A stretch of DNA of 64,000 bases from Hoplostethus atlanticus (lineage: Eukaryota; Chordata; Actinopteri; Trachichthyiformes; Trachichthyidae). Below, one piece after another: positions 46,900 to 60,360 of this stretch (positions are counted from its first letter, which is position 1; every line of letters begins with the position of its first letter). The notes below the pieces were generated by a model. The model did no database searches. It was not told the origin of the DNA and saw nothing but the letters and a program-made list of their open reading frames with translations. Both the position numbers and the translations under genes were made by a program. The stretch covers positions 646,501 through 710,500 of the forward strand of contig JAXDDX010000161.1 in the NCBI GenBank assembly GCA_034670405.1. Direction: 5' to 3'.

Positions 46900-49527
46900 A
46901 TCGTATATTTGACGATTGGTGATGTTAAGATAGCTAGCTCAGTTCATCCTCTTCTTCTCTCGCTATCACGCAAGTTAACATCAAACGCTCGTCTGGTGCA
47001 ACAGGCTGCAGGACGCCAACAGAAGAGACTAGAACAGATTACCAACCAACTCTGTTGTCAAGAGACTCGAACCCTCTTTTGGCTCTCATCCTTCCAAGGC
47101 TTTTGGACTTGGCTGCTCGTCTCTGGCAGCAGAAGGGGCGTTTGACTTTGCTGCAGGGGCCAGACAAGTTCATGGCCAGCAGGTCGGGGCCACGGGGGCC
47201 ACGAGGAAATGAGGATTAAAGGATTAACGAGTTTCCGAGGCCGAATTAGCGCTGCACCAATTAGGCTTCCACTCCACCGAGCCCTCGGTGACTCGGCCGG
47301 AGACAAAAGACTGACTGACTCTTCACAACTGATTAGGGTGAAGCTGGCCGGTTTGTTGGGCCCCAGCGGGACCAGCTTCACCCTCTGTTGATATTTGTTG
47401 CTATCGCTCTAATCCCTGTATGAGTCTGTGGCAGCGGATTCCCATTCATTTCTCTCGTGCATCTTTTAGAATCGGGCCCTTGAACGTCCTTGGATTGTGC
47501 ATTTCCTTAAATAAATGCTTTTATTTCCCAAGTTGAGGGCATCTCTGCTCAATCAGGTTATCTAACTTTTCAACTTGCAACCCCCCCAAAAAAACAGAAT
47601 GCAATCCTGTTGCATGGTGACCTTTGACACCTAAAAAACAACTTTTATTTTCCCTTTTCAGACGATTTTACTTCATTTATCATTTATATATTATAAAAAT
47701 ATTTTCTCACTGTCCATCAACCATCTCACGTCTCCAGGTTGGGAACCACTGAGCTAAATCACTACAGATGATACAGAAATGATCTTTAGGGATTTATTGC
47801 CCCCTGGTGGCAATAATAATAATAATATAATCCAATGATATAACGATGGAAAGAAATGTAGATAAACTCATGAAATTCCCACCTGGATGATGGTTTGTGT
47901 TTTAAACCTCTAACTGGAGGCTGACATAAGACCTGAACTGGTTTCCGTGACAACTTCAATAAATCCATTTCATCAATTCAATCAAATCAGTTTGAATGAA
48001 CATGGCCGCCCGACTGGCCCCGAGACTCACAGCAGGCGTCCGTTCACAGATATTTATATCCACCCCCAAAGATGGCACTGGGTATGGGGGTGGGGGGTGG
48101 GGGGTGAGGATGGGGGAGGACCCACAGACAGGACCCCTTGGTACACCTGGACTACTCACTCACCGGGAGTCCAGCGCCGCCAGCCAAGCAGAGTCATCCT
48201 CCTCTCCCCTGGTTATTCCCACCAGTCTGGATCCTTCTTCTGATCACTGAAGCTTCCCGTCCATCCAGCTTCCTGTCAGCCTGTCAACATCAGCAGGCTG
48301 TCAGAGAGAAAACCAAACCATGACCTGTCGCCTGAGTGGCTTCAACCAGGGGGCGCTGGTCAAAAGGCTCTGCACCAGTCATCTGTTCTGTCAGACGAAC
48401 ACCTCGCCAGGCGTTGCAGCTGCCAGTCAGGTGTTCAACGGGGTGCCCACACTGGGAATGGAATTCAATGACTTCCAAGGTCTTCCAAGGTCGTCTTCCA
48501 AGGACTCCAAACTGGCATGCTGTCGGGGGTAAGACATGAATTAGACGACATGTTTTACTCCTGATCTTGTCGAGTCCAGAAATCCTGGAGAAATCCTTCA
48601 TTTTCAAACTGCTGCTGTATCAACACAAATATCCACCAGAGTTCGCTGTAAAATAAAATGAACAAAACTCATCAAACATCTAAAATAAAGAGCAACTGGA
48701 TCCATTAAACTGGATCCATCAAAAGAGTAGTTGGCAAGAGATTTCATCTCACTTCACTGGCAGGTCATTTTAACTGTCCTACATCTGATGTCGCTTGTTT
48801 CAGCACATTAACTTGGTAAAAGTTTCTTATTTCAAGATTTTCTTAATTCTTTTACGATGATTTCTTGATTGATTTCGTCATATCAGCATGTACCAGGTGA
48901 AACATATTGAAACCAGCAGGATTATCTGACGGGTCTGGAGATGAAATCACTTGACAGCTTGACAATGACCCCCTCCATCTCCCCCAGTACAGACACCATC
49001 TCTTCCCTTGCCCACCCACAGGGAGGTCAAAGGTCAGCCTCCCTGGAGCTGGTAGGACTCGGTGTGTTGCTCAAGGTCACTCCAGCAGGGTTGGGGTGGG
49101 GTCAGGTCTGCCTCCCAGCAGCATGGTGGCCACGCCCACATTCTGGTGATTTTCATGTTTTCACTAAAATCAGCAGCTTCTTCATATTATTAATAAAAGT
49201 CCTAATCGGCCTTCAGGAACCATATCGGTCAACCCTAATTTTAAACCTGCATCCTTACCCCCCCCCCACGCCCCCCCTCCCATAGGCTCCACCTGTCCAC
49301 CCTCTTCCAGCGCGCGGCCTGCTGGCGACCCAGAAAGGACCCGTCATTCCAGTAATGGCATGCCGATCTGCCGGGGGGCCGGACGGCGCAAACCCCCTCG
49401 GTCACCGGATCGGCGGCAGCTGCTCGCCCCGGGTGCTATTTTCACCCCAGGATAAAGTGATGGGCAGCCGCCGCACGCCCGGCCCCAGCAGCGCGTCCCC
49501 GGTAGCACCAGTCACACCAGAACCACC
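46900..49527. other. Intergenic between vwde and the bHLH gene
   Basis: No gene recognised. The block 46960-47400 is complex and repeat-free and includes a 13-bp perfect stem (47335-47347 with 47372-47384). A G-rich run lies near 48085-48115 and a C-run near 49258-49280. The last 250 nt before 49528 are GC- and CpG-rich, fitting the promoter/5' UTR of the bHLH gene. Confidence 0.4.
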
Positions 49528-51356
49528 ATGAAGTCCACAGGGAGCGACAGGAGCGCGCAGCCGGACGGCTTCCCGTCCGACCTGGACGATCTGGACAGCG
49601 GCACCGAGAGCTCCGACGACAAGTCCACGGGCGGTGGCTGCAGTCCCGGCCGCGGCGGGCTGGCGGTGGGGGGTCCCCGGGACGGAGCGCCCAGGAGGAG
49701 GCGGAGCGGCGACACGCGTCTGGCGGGCGTCAGCAAACAGAGGCAGGCGGCCAACGCTCGGGAGCGGGACCGGACACACAGCGTGAACACGGCCTTCCGG
49801 GCGCTGCGCACCCTCATTCCCACCGAGCCCGCCGACCGAAAGCTGTCCAAGATAGAGACGCTGCGGCTGGCGTCCAGCTACATCGCCCACATGGCCAACG
49901 TCCTGCTGCTGGGCGAGGACTGCCGGGACGGACAGCCCTGTCTCCGGTACCGGAACATCCTGCAGGGCCCCGCCGGGCTCAGCGGCTCCTCCCTGCGGCC
50001 CATATGCACTTTCTGCCTCGGCAACCAGAGGAAGCTGGTGGGTATCACAGAACCTTTAAAGTCCTTGGACGTCTAGGTGATCACTCCAGGTACCAGGCTA
50101 GATCTCAAACTGATATCTGGCTCCAAAATGAAATACAATAATAATAATAGAGTAATAAGATATACAATGATAACTCATGTAATAATTGATGTAATAATAT
50201 GTGGCTGCAAAATGAAATATCCATCATTTGGATAAAAAGTGGCACCTAATCTTTCAAAATGTTGGATGAAAACTATTTAACAGAACTTTTAAAGACCAGT
50301 TGGACCGATCAGCCTGGACCCGCCATGTTCTCCACATACTGATGAACTGCAGGTACTGGGTTTTACCCTGAATAGATATCTGCTTCCAAGATGAGATATT
50401 TTCAGGGTGTAAAGAAAGTGTCACCTACTCTTCCAAAGTGATAGAAACCACAGGATGAAATGCTAGCCAACCTCTGTCTCTCCTGATAAAATACTGCCAC
50501 TGTTACACACTGGGTCCTCTATATTCTACTGATATTGAATGATGAACTTCAGGTAATGAGTTTTATCCAAAATAGATGGCGTGTTTATTTGCTGGGTGAT
50601 ACACTCTGAGCCTGGCTGGAGGCTTGTGGTTATAAATAGACACCAAACTGGCAGTGCAGGAATATTATGTCACACCTCGAAACCCCTGAAAGTTTATTTT
50701 TTATCCATCTTAACTGTTGTTTCATCTATTTAATCCAAGAGGGCGAGACAACTCTACTTGTTTCCAGTGCAAATCAACTTGTTTCAAGAAATGTCGTTTT
50801 ATTGATACTAGTGGAGTGAGCCGCCTTGTTCTGCTTTTCAAGATATTGATTGATTGCTAGAAAACTCAAGGAACAAGTAAACCTGCACTGGAAACAAGTA
50901 GAATCATCTCACCCCCACTGGCAGAATGTCTCCCTTGTTTTAAGAAGAAAATAAGATTAAGACTTAAAATGGGAATAATTTTCAATAATAATAATGAAAT
51001 GTATTAATAAATATCAAAAATATAAATAAATAAAAATAAACACGCAAATAAGATTTTAAAACTGACAAAGACCAAAAGATTAGGTAAGAAAAATAAATAA
51101 ACAAGCAATAAAATCAAATAAAAAAAATACTAGGCCTACTACTAAAAATAATACTACAAATATTAACAATACACAAAAGTGAGATGGTAAGACGGACATT
51201 TTGCAGGATAAAGGTTATTATTATTATTATTATTATTATCATAGTGCTGTTGACAAGACGTCGTGGTGCTTTCACTGCCCCCTGTCTGTGGTAAAAACAA
51301 CCACTTGTTTGCCTCCACAGCTCAGGGACGGAGGGAAGCACCCGGCTGCCGTCTGA
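49528..51356 (+). CDS. bHLH transcription factor of the TCF15 (paraxis)/scleraxis family
   Basis: Two coding exons: 49528-50037 and 51321-51356 (phase 0 junction CTG|gtgggt ... cacag|CTC), 181 residues. Residues about 70-125 are the bHLH: basic region [19 protein letters not shown] with the E-box-contacting NARERDR, helix 1, loop [19 protein letters not shown], helix 2 [16 protein letters not shown]-terminal [12 protein letters not shown] motif is shared with TCF15 and [11 protein letters not shown] and IAH-ANVLLLG are TCF15-like, while [15 protein letters not shown] and the NQRKL-x-(K/R)D exon-2 tail recall SCX, so the paralogue is left open. Such factors dimerise with E-proteins and control somite, paraxial mesoderm and tendon genes. 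Start: ACCACCATGA Kozak. If unspliced, exon 1 would end at a stop at 50074-50076. CpG-rich exon 1 suggests a CpG island. Confidence 0.9.
50754..50901. mobile_element. Fold-back element in the bHLH intron
   Basis: CTACTTGTTTCCAGTGCA at 50754-50771 is exactly inverted at 50884-50901. The interior is non-coding. It resembles a small palindromic MITE; flanking duplication is unclear. Confidence 0.6.
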
Positions 51357-52940
51357 AGAGGCGGACGCCGGAGTCCGCACTGTTTACATGAAGACGTGAC
51401 GCCACGTGCCCGAACGGCGACTTAACTGTGTATATATTTGCAATAGGATGGGAAGAAGAGTTGAAAACACTGAAATGCACTTTCTGTTCAGGTCCGTGTG
51501 CGTCCGGTCCTCTGTGTTTTGGTTGAGCTGTAACCTGAGCCGATGTGTAAAGTTGAACCTGACGTCGTACCTATTTCGGTACGACAGAGCCGCCGCCCCC
51601 GGTCACATGAAGGTAACTGAAGCCCGGCTGCTGCAGCGGTTGCTGTCAGTTGAGTGCTGTTATGCTGCCTTTAAGTGTTGTCGGAAATATCGCAATCACC
51701 TCAAAGGGGCGTTAGAATATATGAGCTCTATTGGCGATCAGTAGGAATTTCAACAACATGACTAGAAATGATTTCCTCCTACATAAGCACCTTTCAGATA
51801 AAGTGCCCACATCTGATATCGTCTGCTCCCCGCCCCTAAACGCCACGTCTCGGCAACTTGGGCATCAACAAGTTCCCACTTTCCCAGTCGTCTTTACCAC
51901 TTGGTCGGATTTTATTACGATATTTCCAACACTGTTTAGTCTCAGCTGCCTGACTCCACAGACGCCAACTTTAAAGGTCGGGGTCGAATCGTTTCAATGC
52001 AGAAAAGTAAATGTGAAATTGAAGTGATCACGCCTGGATTATCCTGTTGGGGGTGCAAGGAGAAACATGCCCCCCCCTGAATAAGATGATGGCGTTTTTG
52101 TGTTGCTATTGGGAGATCTTAATATTTACTCAAACACTGTGACAACAACAAACAACAAGTAGGCTGTTTGTGATTGAGACCCGTTAGGACAGTAAATATG
52201 TTCATAGATGAAACAAGATGGTCAGAGTGGTTTCACTTTCTGGGAATACAAGTTGAAGTTCGACCTGTAGACAGAATCTCACCTGGGAAGATGACGGTGC
52301 AGAAACGTCAAAATGTCAACACGTCATTTCATCTCATATTGAGGCTTAAAATCCTATGAAGACAGTGAAGAAATGGAAATGTGGTGAGATAATTTCACTT
52401 TCCACTGCAACAACTTTGGAAGGTGTTTCTTGAATCAAGTGACTTCAAGATACAATCAAAAAAATTTTTAAATTTCATTGGAAGCCAATCATCTCACAGC
52501 TTCGGCCTTTTCTTCAATAGTTTTGAGTCCAAGATGAAACAACGCGTTGAGACGGATTTTTCTGCAGTGTGATCCAATGTTTACTTTTGCGTTCTTGCAC
52601 AAACCTGATTTCAATTCAACACAAAACTTTGCATGCAACGGGGGAAAAAAAAGTCTCATGCACTGATTTGGAAAACGTAATCAACTGGATCCATTACGAT
52701 TACATAGTGCATAAGGGTGAGCAATAATTCAGAAATTAAATCTGTGGGAAATGTTGCACACTACCTCAAATGTATATGAAGCCATATAGAAGATGAAGGC
52801 CTACCTCTAAATCTACTGTGTAACATTACTGTATATTGTGTACTTTAATACCTATTGATTGTCCTTTGCACATGGCAAATACTGAGAAGCTGCTTGAAGA
52901 TAAATGTATTTTTGTACAATAAAGTTAAAAACAATAAAAA
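51357..52940 (+). other. 3' untranslated region of the bHLH gene
   Basis: AT-rich, no coding potential, ending near a clear polyadenylation context gtacAATAAAgttaaaaacaataaaa (AATAAA at 52918-52923). The roughly 1.6-kb length is plausible for this family. Confidence 0.55.
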
Positions 52941-53680
52941 CACGAACAATGTCACTGCGTTTCATCATTAAACGGCTGAGATGTTAATTTTATTTAATAA
53001 ATCTAAATCAGTGTAGGAAGCACCAATCCATATGTCTGGGGGCGTCCTCCAAGTCCCATTTACTCCTAAAGGCGCCCTCTAGTGGACGAACATAACGAAG
53101 CCAATTTATCGTGTTTCATTATTTAATGCAGGTGATGGTGAAGGTGTCTAGACGCTGCTGTCCTCACTGACAACATAACCAGTGATGTCTGCAGTCCTGT
53201 AATCCCAGGAAGACTCATCACCTCACATGAACTGTACTTGGCCAATCAAATTGATTCCAATAGTCAAAAAACAACGGAGCGGCATGACGTTCCACTAAAC
53301 GATCAATAACAGACTTGCATTGTTTTCTTGTGCGGTGTTTTTATCCCTTCAGGGAGTTTTGTCTCAGCTTCTATTAGTCTTCAGTTTTTATGAGAAAGTT
53401 TAAGTTTTGAGGTTGACTTTCCCTGAACTCCACTCAACACCAAATAAACCATCATTACCAATGTTAAAGCCAATAAAACGGTCATACATTTATAACACTT
53501 AAGAAAAGGGAAACTAGTATCTTGTATCAGAATTGGAAGCATGGCTCTGATCCAGAAGACACCATTCAAAACAATAGAAAAAAAGAAAACACAACACTAC
53601 TAAAAAGGTTGTTTGTTTTGCTGCTGTACTTCCATCTTAGAAATGTAAGGAATAAAAAGCAGACGAACAGTAAACTCATT
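52941..53680. other. Intergenic between convergent genes
   Basis: A short gap between the bHLH gene (plus) and bzw1 (minus). No gene or named repeat was recognised. Confidence 0.4.
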
Positions 53681-53689
53681 TCAATAATC

Positions 53690-54330
53690 TTTATTTAATA
53701 AAAAAGTCAATTGTTTTTATCAGATTAAAGAAAGTAGAAACCAATAATCAATTAGCTGGCGAGGCATCTTACAGGGGGCGTGTCTTAGGAGGACCTACCA
53801 ACCACCTCGTCTCATGGTACACATCGACCCAGAGGGAAAAGAAAGGCGACGTTAAAGACCGAACAGGAGCAAAAAAACATGAGCAGGGCAAAGAAAGAAA
53901 AAGAAAAATTGTTTAATTGTTTTTAACATTTTAGGCTGCCAGTATTAACGGATACCGGTTAAGGGTTGGCGGCAGCGTTCGGCGCGTTCACGTGGAATGT
54001 TTCGTATCCAAAAGTACAGAAGGCATGATAACACCAATGGGGGGGGGGGGGGGGTGTCTGCTCCCAATACAAGCAGACACTTAAATATCAATCAACTTGT
54101 GAATTTGGATGATTGAGGTTCAATTCACAAACCTGCGCTCTACCGATGGTACGAGTAAGGAGTCAAGCCCTTCTTTCTTTTTTAGTTACATCTAAATGTT
54201 TGGGGGGGGGGGTGAAAGGAGGTGAAGAGGAGTAACAGGAGGTAGAAGAGGAAGAAGGGAGTCGGGGGAGAGACATTCTAAGGCTCCTGCTGCTACTTGG
54301 TTAGAAAATGCTCGTGTAGCGGCGGAGGTT
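53690..54330 (-). other. bzw1: bzw1 3' untranslated region
   Basis: Extends from the bzw1 stop (54331-54333) to an AATAAA on the minus strand (53690-53695). It contains G-runs near 54038-54053 and 54200-54209. Confidence 0.55.
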
Positions 54331-57300
54331 TCAGTCGGCCTCCTCTTCGTCCGATTCTGACTCTGGAAGGAGAGGAAGGCAGTCAGGACCGGTTTCATCA
54401 CCACATACTGAAAACACTAGACACGCCATTTGGTATCAGAACACCGTCTGTGTTTGTTTCGTACCTTCCTCGGCGTTCTTCAGCCACTCGACGAATTTCT
54501 TCATCTGCTCGAGGAAAACGCTTTTCCCCTTGGCGACGTGGCCTTCGGTGTACCACTTCAGAATGGCCTCTTCGCTCAACACGTCCGCTGTGGGAGAGAA
54601 CAGCGTCAAAGCAGACCGCCTTACACTTCAGGAGATATTCTCCGTCGGTTTTTAGCTAGCAGCGCTTAACAGGTGCCCGTCATGGCTCCTGGAAACCCGT
54701 TCTTTTGGAAAATGTTAATATATTTGCAGCCTCAGACAAAATGTCCTTCTCACTGCTTCATGTTTAAGTTCTGCTGTAGAAAATCCTTTCCAAGGAAAAT
54801 AAGGAGAAAACAACGTTTCTGTTAAGAGATTCCTGTCAGGTACTCAGTCCTGTGTAGCTCATTGACCAGGGTTGAGGGCTTCAGCAACTTTAAGACCTTT
54901 TAAATGCCAGTTAGAATGAAATATAAGACCAATTTCACAGTCTGCATGACTGGATTAGTTTCTCAACAGAAGAACACCCCAACAAAACTCAGATCTCAAA
55001 CTGAAAATGCTATATTCAACCGTATTCAAGACCATATAATTTAAGGCAGGCACCCTGGTTTTATTCCCCACGAAGCTCCATGTGTAGAGCAAGGCACTAA
55101 CTCTGCCAGGGTTAGGGGTTTGACTCCCACTAAAAATAAATGTTGTTTCCTTGGAAACAACAGTCAGGATAAATCAAATAGGGGTAATTTGTCAACACGA
55201 ACTCCCTCAGGCTGGAAGCACAATAATAAAAAGGTGCTTCATCTTGTTCCTGACAGCACAAGGATGTAATGTTCCTGGCGTGGAGATGAAACCCACCTTT
55301 GTAGAGGAGCACCACGATCTTCTGAAAGGCCTTCATGAAGTGGATGTTGTCGTAGCAGTACTCCTGGATCTTCAGCAGCAGGCTGAGTTCAGACAGGCCC
55401 TGGGAGGTGAAGGCTTTCAGCAGAGGGCTGTATTGCTGCAGGCAGAGACAAACAGTGTCAGACAAACTGGCCTCTTTTCAAGGTAGAAGAGTAATAATGG
55501 TGATCAGAAAACAAATACAATTATTTTCCCAAGGACCACTGCATTTTTGTGTAAATAGTACAACAACAGATTCCAGGCTGGGCGAGTTACGACAGGGTGT
55601 ACTGCTGCAGAGCGACGCCTCTGCCATAGCAATATCAAGTACCTTCAAGAGTTTGATGGCTTGTTCGGTCACCAGCTCTTCCTTCTTGTTCCACTCCACT
55701 GAGCTCATCACGCTGGACCAGATCATGCTGATCATGGCCTGCTCAGAGAGGTTGGATTTCTTCATCTCCTCCTTGGTGTAGACAATAATCTACAGCAACA
55801 GGGAGAGAGCGGGTGGAGACCCACAGACTAAACAAGGATGTGCTGCAGCAATGCCCACGGCAGCACCAAAACATTAGGTCATTTTGAATTACATCTTTGA
55901 AGCAGCAGGTCTCAGAGGGCAAGCAATCATGATTTAGTTGGATGGCATTACCAACAGCTCAGAGAAAATGTAATCCGGTCTGGATCGACTACCTGCGTGC
56001 TCACCCAGCATTCAGATTGTAATGACCAAATAACCATCGGTGGTGGGTAGAGCAGCATCACTCTTGAAGATGATATGGAGCCACATGATGAGTTTGTCCC
56101 TGGATCAGTTTATTATTTTACCGCCCAGATAAATTACTGACTACCTCCCCTGCCAATAACAACGCCGTCTGGAGGCTCTGAACAGCTTCTCTACAGCATT
56201 GCTTCTTAGGGGTCATTTTAGTTTCCGTTATGGTTCCAGTGCTAAAAATGTTTCTCCTTTGGACTCTTATAATAAATGTTGATTCTTAACATTAGAATTG
56301 GACTTGTTTTAGAGGAATGTCTAAATGATAGTGTTATTTCTCATTTTATTTAGTGGTAGCGTTGTTGCTGCAGCATTGCTGAATGAACCCAGAGGAAAGC
56401 GGATGTGTTACAACTAGACCACAGTAGCGGCTCCCGAGGCTCACCTCCTTCTGTGGGTCTCCGCGGGACATCTGCTCCTGGAGCTCCTTCTGCAGCTCCT
56501 TGCGGGCCCCGATGGACTGCTGGTTCCGGGCGAAGTCGGACAGTTCCTTCAGCCCTGCGTCGGTGAAGTACTTAGAAAAATGCTCGCAGCTCCGTTTGTT
56601 GGCAGGAAAGAGTTCCTGTACCACAGCAGTCAGAAACTCAGGTTAGTGTTAAGATGCTTGAATCATGCTTGGTGTTAAAAACATTTTCTAGTATAATGAC
56701 AACTTGTAAGCCATCAGCAGGGTGGGAAACTAACTTTATCCACAGCTACAGTAGCTGGTAAACCTTTATGGTTTTACAAGCCAGCTAGATGTTCAGAACA
56801 GAACCTCCAACCGACGGCTGCTGGAACAAAAACTCACCAGCCACAACCAACCGGTGGCAGTTTCCCACCCTGACACCCAGTCTGAAATAATGTCAGGGCC
56901 AGTTAAGGCCAGAGTCATTTACCATCAGCCTGTTGTCCATGCCGACTTTGCGGAGACTGCCAGCAACAGAGTTGATGTCCTTCTCGTTGAACCACGACTT
57001 GAACAGCTTGACAGCGAAGGCTGCAGATACACCTGGATCACAACAAAACCAGTTACTCAGCGATACAACAGCCCATCCCTGGACTAACTGGTGTAACTGA
57101 CCATTTGAAAAACTCACAGCTAACAAAGTGATCACTGGCCTTTAAGTGAGACTTACTTTGGAATAGCTCTGAAGCTCTTCAATTACAATGAGCAGTAACA
57201 GAGAAGGCAAGCACTATTTTTAAATCTTGCTCTCACCCTCTTTGACGAGGTTCTCGTTGTAGAGGCTGTTCAGGATGGCGGCTGATATGTTGCCGTTGGC

Positions 57301-59381
57301 CAGCAGGATGCCGGTCAGCATGGCCAGTTTGTTGCGCTCAGACTCAGTGAACCCCTTTAGAAAGAGCAGCAACTACAAAGGAGAGAAAGACAAACACAAA
57401 CTCAACTAAGCTGTGGTTTCAAAGTAGGGCAGGAAACTAGCTTTTTTGGGTTAACCCAAAAAATTCACAAATAACCTACTATCATTTTATTTTTCAAAAC
57501 AGGACTAAATACTGGCTGGTTACATGCTAAAGTGGCTGGTGGAGCACGGTCAACATGCCGGAGGCAAATTCCCACACGCCATGCTACAGGTGTGGTGATA
57601 CGCGGTGAACAATTCTGTTATATAATGCATGTTTTCTGTGCTTTGTCACAATATTAGAAGCAGTTCATGGTTAAATGGATAAGGGGGACAATGTGCTCTT
57701 GTACTGAACATAATCTGTAAATACAATTGTCATAATCTGATTTATAATTGATAACCGATTGTCTGTTAGCGTGTCCTAGTTATGCTTGTAAAGCCCCTTG
57801 AGGCTTGTTTGTGATAAAGTTTATTCTACAGAAATAAACTTGTGCTGTTGATTCAACTTAGAACTTGGTACTTTTCAGCTTCATCCTGAAGAAAGTCGCT
57901 TTTGCACCACAAACTGACAATTGACTGTTAAACTCCCATTGAATTATATTGACCTTCAGCTGTGAAACAACTGGAACAATTTAGGTACTGGCTGCTCTGG
58001 GCCCCCACTAAAACATAACACCCACCTTCTTGATCTCCTCTTCGAAACCTTTCTCCAGGTACTTGTAACGCCTGATCAGCTTGTTAAAAACCTATTGGGG
58101 AAAGAATACAAGTCAATAAAAGCAGTTTACACGCAACTATGATAAAGAAAATGTATTTTTTTTATTGTGCAAAATTATCAATTTGTTTGGGTTGGGGGTG
58201 GAGATTAAGACTGGAGCGTTACAGGTTTTTGAAGGCTGATATCGATACTGAGACTTTTGTAGTGAAGCTGTCGAACAAAGAGGAATCAAATGTCGTGTCA
58301 GGTTTTTATGTAGCTGTGGTGGCGAGGAACCTCCATCATATGAAAGCTGGACAACATGACTGGCTGATATCCAATAGTAACTCAATATCGGCAAACCGAT
58401 GCATCAGTCTAACGCCTGTAGATCTCCCTAAAGACGCAGCAGGTCTACCTGAGCATATGCTTGCATTGTCTCCAGGTCTTCTTGTGCCGTGAAGAGGCAG
58501 AACTCAGTGCGGGTCATGTCGTCAGATAGAGTCCCGCCTGGGGCTGGAAGGGGGAAAAGGAAGAGAAATAAGTGGTGCTATTGGCCACACTTAATCAATA
58601 TAAGACCCAGTTATAGAAAAGCAAGGCATTACTGAAGCGAAGCCCAACCAGACACGTTACTGCCTGACGATACATTTTCAGCGATGCCAATTCCCGGGCA
58701 GAGAAATCAGACTCCTGCCAATATTTTGTGGTATATTCATCATTTTAACACCTGGTCCAAAACGCTTCACTTATATAAATCAGTATATTTTTAGTTGGTC
58801 TAATATACAGTAAATATATAAATAACCCATTTTTGTACCAAAACCAAATTTCTTTATGCCTATCTTGGCAGTGGCACAAATTGTCAATACCAGTAACAGA
58901 AATATCGGCACAATGATCAATCAATTAGACCTTGGTTCAAGAATTTTATGTCTTTTAATGCCAGTGAGAATCAAATAGAACTGCAACTGAAATGACCACG
59001 AAGATGTCAGCGGTACACCTTGGAGAAGACTCACCCAGCATGCCGCCGGCCACCAGGATGTCAAAGAGTGTCTCTGCATACCGGCGGTAGTCAAGCTTGG
59101 CGCCAGAGGCATCAAGGAACTTCGCGACCGCTTCCAAATCAGAGCCAGTTTGATTCAAGCCTTGTACGATACTTTCTTGAAACTGAGTTGGGTCAAATCT
59201 CTCCTTTTCATCTGTTAGGAGAGGGCAGACATGTTGGATTCAGAGAGACTTGACACAGACAAAAAGCCAAAAGTGAGAGTGGATATCTGGGGAGTAAAGT
59301 GGAGAGTCAACACCAACCTCTTTTCCTAGTTTTGAAACGCTGGCCGGTTAGCGTTGGCTTTTGCTGCTTTTGATTATTCAT
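54331..59381 (-). CDS. bzw1: Basic leucine zipper and W2 domain-containing protein 1
   Basis: Eleven coding exons (minus strand): 59318-59381, 59035-59211, 58449-58543, 58026-58091, 57237-57372, 56923-57032, 56445-56615, 55643-55789, 55297-55435, 54465-54587, 54331-54362. They total 1,260 nt, i.e. 419 residues plus stop, the same as human BZW1. All phases match. The start is [21 protein letters not shown], and [21 protein letters not shown] is BZW1- rather than BZW2-like. The C-terminal half is the W2/eIF5C-type HEAT domain ([20 protein letters not shown]; end WLKNAEE followed by an acidic tail). BZW proteins mimic eIF5, bind eIF2/eIF3 and raise the stringency of start-codon selection. Intact, no anomalies. 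Confidence 0.97.
55075..55135 (+). mobile_element. SINE-like fragment in a bzw1 intron
   Basis: Contains agggttaggggtttgactccc, a weak B-box match, similar to other SINE pieces in the window. Confidence 0.3.
58195..58410. repeat. Dispersed 'gatatcggc' repeat copy in a bzw1 intron
   Basis: Contains ggctgatatcgatactgag and caatatcggcaaaccgatgc, as in the copy at 26665-27030. Confidence 0.45.
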
Positions 59382-60360
59382 AAAAGATACCCTGGGGAAA
59401 ATCACAGACAGTTAATGTTTACTGGAGTCATGTTCCGGTTCCTACACGCTCGTGAGCAGCCTGACGCGTTTCCAACTCGTTTTATTAACTGCGTGCTTGG
59501 GTGTAACGTGTTTCTCCCCCCAGTCAGACACGTTATAGTAACAGTTCTTAGATAATACAAGGGCTAAACGTTGAGACTTGTCGTTGCTTCCTTGTAAATA
59601 ATAAAGAAAATTTGCCATTTTTATTGTATAATAGTTGTCCGTCTGACAAATATTTCATGTTCAGTATAGCAGACATAATATCTTAATTAGAAAATTGAAG
59701 TTTTTGTGAAAATAGTTGGTAGATATTAGTGGTAGTTCGCCATCCTAGTTTACCCACCTTTATATTTATCCCTCAGCGGATATAATGCAGGGCTATTTGT
59801 CTTAATTCCCCACTCCCTTTTACAGTGAAGTACATTTATAGTATCACATCACTATTGTTTAAATAAAAAAGGTAAACCTCGGCCTACACGCTTACCAAAT
59901 ATAAGACAACAACTGGCTATCCTAAAATTAGCACTGGTTAATGGGGCCCGCACCATGCGCCAAGCCAGGGCTAGCTAGCCGGGCCCGCTAGCCGCTAGCT
60001 AACGGAGGCGCTAGTCCGTTTGGTAAAAAAAGAAATAAATACTAGAATTTACACATTATATTATATTTATATTTTAAATTATCTTACAACGCAACGTGTA
60101 GTCAGAATGCCAACTTTGTTGAAAATTCAACAGGATAAATTCGTGAGTTGTGATGTGGCTAACGGTATCTAGCCACATCGGAAAAAGCCATTGCTTTCTC
60201 ACCGTAAAAATTTGCCCTACAGCGGCGCCCATGATGGCAAGATTCACGAGCAGAAACGACAATTTTGCCCCTCTAAATGGACATATCGGTCAAGTAACAC
60301 GTCTTTAAACTAAGACTAATTCAAGAGACAACTCAGTGAGCGAAAAAAGCAGATACTTAC

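Noticed and set aside
49402-49890. 162-codon minus-strand ORF opposite the bHLH gene
   Set aside because: Shadow of a GC-rich coding exon; no recognisable protein.
55151-55486. Plus-strand 111-codon ORF across bzw1
   Set aside because: Antisense shadow of the bzw1 exon at 55297-55435.
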